From: Candidatus Iainarchaeum sp.
GTDB lineage: Archaea; Iainarchaeota; Iainarchaeia; JAADDC01
Assembly (NCBI GenBank): GCA_015520865.1
Contig: WAPE01000020.1
Coordinates: 1 to 5,253 of the forward strand
DNA: 5,253 nucleotides
Reading direction: 5' to 3'
The position numbers and the translations under genes were made by a program. Position 1 is the stretch's first letter, and every line of letters starts with the position of its first letter. The notes under the pieces were generated by a model, which did no database searches, was not told the DNA's origin, and saw only the letters and a program-made list of their open reading frames with translations. Below, piece by piece: positions 1 through 5,253 of this stretch.

Positions 1-3
1 ACG

Positions 4-11
4 TTTTTATT
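4..11 (+). promoter_or_regulatory. TATA-like box of the pilin gene
   Basis: The T-rich octamer TTTTTATT resembles an archaeal TATA box. Archaeal TATA boxes are centred about 26 bases before the transcript start, which would place the start near base 33 and give the pilin a leader of only some 6-10 bases. The upstream BRE lies outside the window, so the call rests on the box and spacing alone. Confidence 0.4.
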
Positions 12-42
12 CTTCTGGTTCCTTTTGGGAGCAGGTGAGATG

Positions 43-537
43 ATGAGAGGAGTGAGTCCTATTGTTTCGACGATACTGATGGTGGCCATTGCCATTGCTG
101 CTGCGGTGGTTGTGTACTATGTGGTTATGAATGTGGTGTCGACGCAGGGGAGCCAAGTAGAGCAACAAGCAACTCAGCTAAGCACCGGAGCAATAAGGAT
201 TGTTGGAGCGACACTTGATATCAACGCGAGTGACACGAATACGAACAACATCGACACATCAAAGGGTGAGAACCTAACTGTTTACTACACGATCCTCAAC
301 GCAGAGGACTCCAACCTAGCGGACTACAAGCCCGTAGACGTTTACATCATGACACAGAACGGAGAGGTGAACTGTCTTGTAACCGATGCATCACTAGACT
401 TCAGCAAGGCAAACACCCTTTCCCTTAAGAGCACCGTAAGTTGCTCAGGACAGGTAAAAGAGGGTCAAACCTATAAGATCAAGGTAACCGCAAAGAACCT
501 TGGACCTTCCAACGAGTACGAAGTGAAAGCCAGTTAA
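43..537 (+). CDS. Archaeal type IV pilin-like protein with class III signal sequence
   Basis: Predicted secreted pilin subunit, probably part of an archaeal adhesion-type pilus. From the ATG at 43 it is 164 residues. The N-terminus MRG|VSPIVSTILMVAI matches the archaeal pilin pattern in which the prepilin peptidase (PibD/FlaK type) cuts before VSP; this is followed by about 25 hydrophobic residues (roughly 7-31) that would first anchor the protein in the membrane and then form the filament core. The rest is polar and Asn/Thr/Ser-rich, ending without a second membrane segment. Two N-glycosylation sequons are visible (NAS at 61, NLT at 77), and two cysteines (111 and 134) could form a disulfide. 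Start choice: ATG at 40 or TTG at 25 are alternatives, but 25 lies upstream of the expected transcript start, and AGGTGA at 33-38 suits 43 better than 40. No peptidase or assembly ATPase gene is in view. The family call is firm; the specific pilus role is inferred. Confidence 0.8.
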   Translation: MRGVSPIVSTILMVAIAIAAAVVVYYVVMNVVSTQGSQVEQQATQLSTGAIRIVGATLDINASDTNTNNIDTSKGENLTVYYTILNAEDSNLADYKPVDVYIMTQNGEVNCLVTDASLDFSKANTLSLKSTVSCSGQVKEGQTYKIKVTAKNLGPSNEYEVKAS

Positions 538-569
538 TCCCCGACGAGTTACAACAGCCCACCCTTCCC

Positions 570-580
570 TTTTTATATTT
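570..580 (+). promoter_or_regulatory. TATA box of the korAB operon, leaderless arrangement
   Basis: The 61-base gap between the pilin stop and the korA start contains TTTTTATATTT, a good archaeal TATA box. Its core is centred near 575, about 24-25 bases before the GTG at 599, so the predicted transcript start falls on or within a few bases of the start codon. No Shine-Dalgarno sequence precedes the GTG, which agrees with leaderless translation. The preceding bases (CCTTCCC) are not a good BRE match. The five-T run at 570-574 could also help end the pilin transcript. Confidence 0.6.
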
Positions 581-598
581 CACAGCGTTATTCTTGCC

Positions 599-2239
599 GT
601 GAGGCGGAGTATTCTCATCGGAGGCCAGGCAGGTCAAGGAGTGGCGAAGGCGGCGGAGGTTCTCGGAAAGATTCTCGTCAGGCTCGGTTACTTCGTCTTC
701 AATTACAGGGATTATCCGTCCCTCATCAGGGGAGGCCACAACTTCAACGTGATCACGTTCTCCGATAAACGGCTCTTCTCCCACGACGAAAGAAACTACG
801 AGATCATCGTAGCCCTCGATCAGAGGACCGTGGAAACCCACAAGAAGGAGGAAAGTGAAAATACCTACTATATCGCGCCAAACGGTGTCAAGATACCTCG
901 AGGGGAAAACATAGACGTTTCTTCTGCATTAAAGGAGGGGGTTCCTCCCATCGCCACAAACGTCATACTCCTTGGGGCTCTGGCAAAGTTCCTAGGAATA
1001 CCCAAGAGGGTGGGTAAAGAAGTTGTAGCAACGGAGATGAAAGGAACTTTCAACGAAAAGGCCTTCGAGTACGGGTACGAGAAGGGTGAAAAGAACGGGA
1101 GGATAGGGAAGATCCCAAGAAAGGGTGTCTATTTCCTCACGGGAAACGAAGCTATCGGTCTTGGGGCCATCGCGTCTGGTATTGATATGTACATAGCGTA
1201 TCCTATGACGCCGGCGACTCCTGTCCTTCACTTCCTCGCGGCAAGAAAGGACAAGTACAACTTTACGGTTCTACAAATGGAGAACGAGATCGCCGTCATT
1301 AACGCTGCCCTCGGAGCTTCCTACGCTGGAGCCATGACAATGGTAGGTACGAGTGGTGGTGGATTTGCGCTCATGGCGGAGGCGATGTCCCTTCAAGGGA
1401 TGAGTGAGGTCCCTCTGGTGGTTTACTTAGCCCAGCGAACGGCTCCCTCGACAGGAGTTCCCACCTATACGGCACAGGGTGATCTCTTATTTGCCGTACA
1501 CGTTGGCCATGGGGAGTTTCCAAGGGTTGTGGTAGCCCCTGGAGATCCTGCAGAGGCCTTCAACCGGACGATAGAAGCTTTCTACCTAGCCTACCGCTAC
1601 AGGGTTCTTTCCATCATCCTGGGAGACAAGCACCTCGGGGAGTCCCATTACTCGATGTTAGAGAATGAGTTCAATCCGAGGGTCGAGCCCGACCGCTTCC
1701 TTATCTTTCCGAAGGGAGACTTCAAAAGCTACGAGATAACAGAAGATGGGGTGTCTCCTAGAAGCGTGCCAGGAGCGATAGAAGCGCCCGTCAGGGCTAC
1801 AAGCTACGAACACGATGAATATGGAATAACGACGGAAGAGCCAGAGAAGATCGTAGCTATGATGGAGAAGAGGTTAAGGAAGGCTGAAACAATAAGGAAG
1901 GTTGTCATGGAGCTAGAGCCGTTATCTATCTACGGAGACCCCGAAGCAGATAGGGTCATTGTCAGCTGGGGGTCCACAAAGGGGGCTATCCTTGATGCGA
2001 TGAAACATCTGGATGGCTGGAAGTTTGTCAAGATCAACTACATCGAGCCGTTCCCGTCTTCCCGATTCCTCCACGAGGTCGAAGATGCAAAAAGGGTCGT
2101 GATTGTTGAAAACAGCTCAACAGGCCAGATAGGAAGGATTATAGCAGAAAATACAGGCTTCATAACGGAGGATAAGATCCTTCGCTACGATGCACGCCCC
2201 TTCACACCTGAATTCATCCTTCGGAGGCTGAAAAAATGA
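599..2239 (+). CDS. korA: 2-oxoacid:ferredoxin oxidoreductase, fused gamma-alpha subunit (KorA-like)
   Basis: Large subunit of a TPP-dependent cytoplasmic enzyme that converts a 2-oxoacid plus CoA to acyl-CoA and CO2 while reducing ferredoxin. The 546 residues run in the order gamma domain (about 1-175), alpha pyrimidine-binding domain (about 178-400), a linker, and a C-terminal domain (about 450-546). Gamma-domain marks are GGQAGQG (8-14) and YPSLIRGGHN (39-48). Alpha-domain marks are TGNEAIGLGA (181-190), YPMTPATP (201-208; the family form is YPITPSTP-like), QMENEIAVINAALGASYAG (226-244), TSGGGFALM (251-259; usually TSGPGFSLM-like) and PSTGVPT (283-289), which includes substrate-site positions of the family. 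It is shorter than the roughly 630-residue Sulfolobus fused chains but near the usual size of shorter KorA proteins. The GTG start puts the first residues directly on the conserved beta strand and glycine loop. The gene overlaps korB by ATGA. Substrate (2-oxoglutarate, pyruvate or another) cannot be told from sequence; the symbol is a family label. Confidence 0.9.
   Translation: MRRSILIGGQAGQGVAKAAEVLGKILVRLGYFVFNYRDYPSLIRGGHNFNVITFSDKRLFSHDERNYEIIVALDQRTVETHKKEESENTYYIAPNGVKIPRGENIDVSSALKEGVPPIATNVILLGALAKFLGIPKRVGKEVVATEMKGTFNEKAFEYGYEKGEKNGRIGKIPRKGVYFLTGNEAIGLGAIASGIDMYIAYPMTPATPVLHFLAARKDKYNFTVLQMENEIAVINAALGASYAGAMTMVGTSGGGFALMAEAMSLQGMSEVPLVVYLAQRTAPSTGVPTYTAQGDLLFAVHVGHGEFPRVVVAPGDPAEAFNRTIEAFYLAYRYRVLSIILGDKHLGESHYSMLENEFNPRVEPDRFLIFPKGDFKSYEITEDGVSPRSVPGAIEAPVRATSYEHDEYGITTEEPEKIVAMMEKRLRKAETIRKVVMELEPLSIYGDPEADRVIVSWGSTKGAILDAMKHLDGWKFVKINYIEPFPSSRFLHEVEDAKRVVIVENSSTGQIGRIIAENTGFITEDKILRYDARPFTPEFILRRLKK
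2223..2227 (+). promoter_or_regulatory. Shine-Dalgarno site for korB inside korA
   Basis: GGAGG lies eight bases before the korB ATG, within the last codons of korA. It contrasts with the absence of any such site at korA and supports the usual archaeal pattern: leaderless first gene, SD-led internal gene. Confidence 0.65.
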
Positions 2240-3114
2240 AGTTCGACATCAAGAAGCTTGACACATATGCGGAGAACACCTGGTGCCCCGGATGTGGTAA
2301 CTTTGGCATACTGACAGCCGCAAAGCAGGCGATAGCGGAGCTCGTAGAGGAAGGCTACCCCCTGAACAAGTTCACCCTAGTATCTGGAATTGGGTGCCAC
2401 GCGAAGATCTATGATTACCTCAATATCAACGGATTCTACTCCATCCACGGAAGGGTCCTTCCCACGGCCATTGGAATCAAGCTCTCAAACCCGGAGCTAA
2501 TAGTCCTCGGCTTTGGAGGGGATGGCGACACGTACGCCGAAGGAACGGCCCACTTCATCCACGCCGCTCGATACAACGCAGACATAACTATGGTTGTCCA
2601 TAACAACCAGGTCTTTGCCCTAACGACTGGGCAGGCGACTCCTACGTCAGAGAAGGGCTATAAAGGAAAGTCAACACCAGAAGGGAAATGGGACGAGCCC
2701 ATGAACCCGGTTTTGCTTGCCCTAACTGCAGGGGCAACCTTCGTAGCCAGAGGATACGCCTACGACGTAAAGTACCTCACGTGGCTCATAAAGGAGGGTG
2801 TTAAGCACAAAGGATTCGCCTTCATCGATGTGATCCAGCCCTGTGTTACATTCCACAACATTGCTCCCTATGTGAGAGAACGTATGTACAAACTAGAGGA
2901 AGCCGATCACGATCCAACAAACTACGAGGAGGCTTTAAAGAGGGCTATGGAATGGAACTACAATTTGGATCCGGATGCGAAGATCCCAATCGGCATCTTC
3001 TACCGTGTAGAAAAAGAAACCATGGAGGAAGGGTTCGGAAGGAAGATACCATACTACAAGGTTGAAAGGAAGGTTAAGTGGGAGGACGTTATCGCAGAAA
3101 AGAAGATAGTTTAA
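2236..3114 (+). CDS. korB: 2-oxoacid:ferredoxin oxidoreductase, beta subunit (KorB-like)
   Basis: TPP- and [4Fe-4S]-binding partner of the KorA-like chain; together they form the active site and pass electrons to ferredoxin. At 292 residues it has the normal length for a KorB/PorB-type subunit. The four expected cluster cysteines are present: C17 and C20 in CPGCGNFG, C54 in GIGCH, and C203 in QPCVTFHN. The TPP/Mg2+ motif is GDG at 95-97 followed about 26 residues later by NN at 123-124, then QVFALTTGQATPT (125-137). HGRVLPTAIGIKLSNPEL (71-88) is also typical of the family. The extended C-terminal tail contains no ferredoxin-like cysteine cluster, and no separate delta gene follows, so electrons presumably go directly to a free ferredoxin. 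The ATG overlaps the korA stop (ATGA), implying coupled translation. Its last eight codons and stop overlap the end of pheT on the other strand. Confidence 0.92.
   Translation: MKFDIKKLDTYAENTWCPGCGNFGILTAAKQAIAELVEEGYPLNKFTLVSGIGCHAKIYDYLNINGFYSIHGRVLPTAIGIKLSNPELIVLGFGGDGDTYAEGTAHFIHAARYNADITMVVHNNQVFALTTGQATPTSEKGYKGKSTPEGKWDEPMNPVLLALTAGATFVARGYAYDVKYLTWLIKEGVKHKGFAFIDVIQPCVTFHNIAPYVRERMYKLEEADHDPTNYEEALKRAMEWNYNLDPDAKIPIGIFYRVEKETMEEGFGRKIPYYKVERKVKWEDVIAEKKIV
3010..3020 (-). terminator. Possible U-rich terminator of pheST, antisense to korB
   Basis: Read on the - strand this is GTTTCTTTTTC, about 70 bases beyond the pheT stop. Archaeal intrinsic termination can rely on U-rich tracts without a strong hairpin, and this is the first such tract I see downstream of pheT. 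It lies inside korB (encoding Glu-Lys-Glu residues), so it may be only a codon effect. No comparable tract is obvious soon after korB on the + strand. Confidence 0.2.
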
Positions 3115-4681
3115 CCTCGAATCCGGCAACGGGCATGGGGATGTCAAAGTATTCGAGAACAGTAGGAGAAACCTCACCAACATAACCAACCGGCTTTCCT
3201 TCAACGAGCACCTCGGCAACTCTTCCCTCCACGAAGAGAGGATGGTTTGCTTCTCTGAAATCAACCTCCTTTTCGAGCTTGCGGGCCAGGAATTCCAGAA
3301 CCTGGCGGGCCGTTGTGTAGGAAACGTCTCTTCCAGCTTCTAGATAGCCTATCCGCTTTTCCCAACTGCCGTCAATAACCTCTCCGATCTCGAAGACCCT
3401 TTGGGGGTAGGGGAGCGTCGTGTTCTTAGAAAGGACCCTGAGGAGGTGTGGTAGTAGGGAGGACCTGAAGGCCGAGAACGTTCGACTAACGGGGTTTGAT
3501 ATCGTCACCGTAACGTTGAGGCCGAAATCTTGGAAGAGCTTCGGATCCGTAAGGGTGAAGGTTTGAACCTCTTCAGCAGAAACACCGACGAGGAGATCCC
3601 TAACGGCATCCTCAAGAAGGGTTTCGTCTCGAAGACGTCCTCGGGTGTATACTTCGGGAATCAAGGGTTGGAGGTTGTTGTAGTTAACGGAAGAAAGGAG
3701 ATCCTCGAGAACGTCCCGAGGATGACGGATATCTCCACGGTAAGCTGGATAGAGGAGCCTTAGGGGATTCTCTGAGAGAACCGTATAACCAGCTCGCTCC
3801 AAGGGGTCCTTCAGGTCTCCTTCATAACCTCCAAGGCGGCGGACGTAATCAGGGTCAACGTTGATCTCCCTTGGATGTAAATCGGGGTAGGAGACGCCAT
3901 CTATCTTCACCTCGTATATCTTTCCTCCTCGTTCGGCTAGTGCAGTTACCACAACGTTGAGGGCGGTTATCATAGACGGGAGATGGTTGCCCGTCACGTC
4001 GATGAAGATGTCTCGGGTTTCTGGGGTTATTCTACCTAGATCGTTGGAGTTCAGGATGGGTGGAAAGGTAACAACCCGTTCTTCGGCGTCGAGGAGAACG
4101 GGAAACTTATCGTAGCCTTCGAGAAGGAAAGCATAATCCCTTCCTTTATCGGTCCTCTCTAGAACCTCCCGGAGGGTCATCTCCTCTTCTTCATAAAGCG
4201 GAACGAAGGAATACGCGTCGGGGTCGACCTCGGTATAGGTGATGGGGAACCTTATGAGGTCTGCCCGGGAGGTTCCGATGGCAATCCTCTTCCTGTTTCT
4301 TCCGTAGGATAACATAATCTTTTCTTGGAGCTGAATAAGTTGTTCCAACCCTTTTTCTCCAAGATTTACGTCCTTCACTACGGAGGCTATGATGTAGGGT
4401 CTTGCCCGTGGTTTTTCGTTAATAACTTCATAGGAAGATGAGCGAACTTCGTAGGTCGGGGCTCCGCGCTGGATTCCCAGATAAAGACGAATGGCCCTCG
4501 CCAGTCCCTCGGCGCTCCAAAGGTCAGGCCGTTCGGAATCGTCAACCGAGATCTCCAGTTCCTCTCCCCATTCTTCCAGCTCCGACTTTAGCATAAAAAG
4601 GATATCCTCGAGCTGCGATCGCTCTAATTTCCTTCCTACGAGGTTGAAGAGGTCCCCTCTATTTACCCGGATCGTGGGCAT
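3089..4681 (-). CDS. pheT: Phenylalanyl-tRNA synthetase beta subunit, archaeal type
   Basis: Non-catalytic but structural subunit of the cytoplasmic (alpha-beta)2 enzyme that charges tRNA-Phe. It is 530 residues, close to the archaeal length and much shorter than the bacterial chain of about 800, and lacks the bacterial N-terminal EMAP/OB and C-terminal anticodon-binding modules. In order: a B1-like N-terminal domain opening MPTIRVNRGDL (1-11); the B3/B4 editing domain (about 80-265) with FPPILNSNDLGRITPETRD (206-224) and FIDVTG (226-231); the B5 domain (about 270-340), where YRGDIRHPRDVLED holds D317, D323, E326 and D327 in the spacing of the Mg2+ ligands of the bacterial protein; and a synthetase-like core (about 345-530) with SNPVSRTFSAFRSSLLP and RVFEIGEV. 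The ATG follows the pheS stop by one base and has GGAGGT six bases upstream. The last codons overlap the 3' end of korB. One oddity is SVNYNN at 331-336 where AYGYNN-like sequence is usual. Confidence 0.95.
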   Translation of the reverse strand: MPTIRVNRGDLFNLVGRKLERSQLEDILFMLKSELEEWGEELEISVDDSERPDLWSAEGLARAIRLYLGIQRGAPTYEVRSSSYEVINEKPRARPYIIASVVKDVNLGEKGLEQLIQLQEKIMLSYGRNRKRIAIGTSRADLIRFPITYTEVDPDAYSFVPLYEEEEMTLREVLERTDKGRDYAFLLEGYDKFPVLLDAEERVVTFPPILNSNDLGRITPETRDIFIDVTGNHLPSMITALNVVVTALAERGGKIYEVKIDGVSYPDLHPREINVDPDYVRRLGGYEGDLKDPLERAGYTVLSENPLRLLYPAYRGDIRHPRDVLEDLLSSVNYNNLQPLIPEVYTRGRLRDETLLEDAVRDLLVGVSAEEVQTFTLTDPKLFQDFGLNVTVTISNPVSRTFSAFRSSLLPHLLRVLSKNTTLPYPQRVFEIGEVIDGSWEKRIGYLEAGRDVSYTTARQVLEFLARKLEKEVDFREANHPLFVEGRVAEVLVEGKPVGYVGEVSPTVLEYFDIPMPVAGFEVKLSSFLR

Positions 4682-4682
4682 C

Positions 4683-5253
4683 CTACAACCTCCAGACCTT
4701 TGGAATACTTCTTAATCTAGCCAAATCCTCTGTAAAGAGATCCCTAATATCGTTGATCCCGTAGCGGACCATGAAGAAGCGTTCCAATCCGAGTCCCCAA
4801 GCGATGACAGGAATATCTATACCAAAGGGTTCCAAGAGCTCTTCTCGAAAGATGCCGGCTCCTCCGATCTCTATCCAGCCCAGGGAAGGATGTTTAACGA
4901 ACATCTCTACTGAGGGCTCTGTGAAGGGGAAGTATCCCGCCTTGAACTTGACATTGCCCGTTCCCACGAAGACCTCGGCAAACTCCTTTAGGAGCCCTAA
5001 TAGGTGCCGGAAGGTGAGGTTTTCGTCGAGGACGATCCCATCGAGCTGGTTGAATTCAGGGAGGTGCTTTGCATCGATCTGCTCCGGTCGGTAAACCCGA
5101 GAGATCGTAAAGTACTTTCCGGGGATCTTCGGATTCCGAAGGGTTAGAGCAGAATGGGCCGTTGCGTGAGATCGAAGAACGAGCCGTTTTGCTACGTCGT
5201 CGCTCCAGGAGTAGCCCCAAACCCGCCCGTGAACCTTTTTCACTCCCTCATAG
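4683..5253 (-). CDS. pheS: Phenylalanyl-tRNA synthetase alpha subunit, C-terminal part (cut by window edge)
   Basis: Catalytic class II synthetase subunit that activates phenylalanine with ATP and transfers it to tRNA-Phe. Only the last 189 residues are visible of a protein that is about 480-520 residues in archaea. The frame stays open through the right edge, so the GTG at 5243 is an internal valine and not the start. Class II motif 2 is seen as RVYRPE (bases 5099-5082) followed by HLPEFNQ, and motif 3 as GLGLERF (4796-4776). FPFTEPSVE (4931-4905) and IEIGGAGIF are conserved around the phenylalanine pocket and active-site floor. The N-terminal tRNA-contacting region and motif 1 must lie beyond the window. 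The TAG stop sits one base before the pheT ATG, so the two subunits are almost certainly co-transcribed and probably translationally coupled, which suits a complex needing equal amounts of each. Confidence 0.95.
   Translation of the reverse strand, partial: YEGVKKVHGRVWGYSWSDDVAKRLVLRSHATAHSALTLRNPKIPGKYFTISRVYRPEQIDAKHLPEFNQLDGIVLDENLTFRHLLGLLKEFAEVFVGTGNVKFKAGYFPFTEPSVEMFVKHPSLGWIEIGGAGIFREELLEPFGIDIPVIAWGLGLERFFMVRYGINDIRDLFTEDLARLRSIPKVWRL
4688..4693 (-). promoter_or_regulatory. Shine-Dalgarno site for pheT inside pheS
   Basis: GGAGGT on the - strand, six bases before the pheT ATG and within the last codons of pheS. It fixes the pheT start at 4681 and supports translation of pheT from a shared pheS-pheT message. 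Confidence 0.7.

Noticed and set aside
40..79. C/D box sRNA-like pattern: ATGATGA at 40-46 and CTGA at 76-79
   Set aside because: The spacing is short, there are no convincing C' and D' boxes or terminal stem, and the bases are explained by the pilin start codons and signal sequence.
538..598. Riboswitch or small RNA in the only intergenic gap
   Set aside because: Only 61 bases, no evident stem, and a TATA box with leaderless spacing explains it.
479..841. 120-codon open frame on the - strand across the pilin end and korA start
   Set aside because: It crosses the likely korA promoter, has no recognisable domain, and lies opposite strongly conserved korA codons; it is a shadow frame.
3530..3763. 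77-codon + strand open frame inside pheT
   Set aside because: It lies fully opposite conserved pheT B5 and core sequence and shows no family features or start signal.
4771..5094. 107-codon + strand open frame inside pheS (and a similar one at 4491-4715 in pheT/pheS)
   Set aside because: Ser/Arg/Pro-rich composition typical of antisense frames opposite a conserved gene; no ribosome site or domain.
5241..5243. GTG on the - strand as the start of pheS
   Set aside because: The frame continues open to the window edge (reading YEG before the valine), and archaeal PheS is far longer, so this is an internal codon.
1..5253. CRISPR array, insertion sequence, tRNA gene or defence system
   Set aside because: I saw no regularly spaced direct repeats, terminal inverted repeats, transposase or cloverleaf-like sequence; both strands are accounted for by five ordinary genes.

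Overview
The window looks like a piece of an archaeal chromosome. Four lines of evidence point that way: a pilin with an archaeal class III signal sequence (RG|VSPIVSTILMVAI), an archaeal/eukaryal-type PheS-PheT pair, a two-subunit 2-oxoacid:ferredoxin oxidoreductase with a fused gamma-alpha chain, and TATA-like boxes at the right distance for leaderless or nearly leaderless transcripts. Base composition is close to balanced. AGG/AGA arginine and ATA isoleucine codons are frequent and the proteins are rich in Glu, Lys and Arg, which fits a thermophilic archaeon. I cannot fix the lineage from this sequence alone.

Layout. Bases 1-537 hold a TATA-like box and a small type IV pilin-like gene on the + strand. 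A 61-base gap (538-598) carries a T-rich element that looks like the promoter of the next operon. Bases 599-3114 are a two-gene + strand operon, korA-like then korB-like, coupled by an ATGA overlap. Bases 3089-5253 lie on the - strand and read right to left: the C-terminal part of pheS (running off the window's right edge), one spacer base, then complete pheT. The ends of korB and pheT overlap tail to tail by 26 bases. The window is almost entirely coding and no gene-free stretch exceeds 61 bases.

How the genes work together. The korA/korB products should form a heterodimer-based enzyme that oxidatively decarboxylates a 2-oxoacid to its acyl-CoA and reduces ferredoxin, with TPP and one [4Fe-4S] cluster in the beta chain. 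PheS and PheT form the heterotetrameric phenylalanyl-tRNA synthetase. The pilin is a separate cell-surface function. Nothing in the sequence links the three units except adjacency. I found no mobile element, CRISPR array, tRNA, rRNA or clear new system. This is mostly ordinary, tightly packed housekeeping sequence with a few local oddities: the 26-base coding overlap, the likely leaderless GTG start, and substitutions in otherwise conserved motifs.
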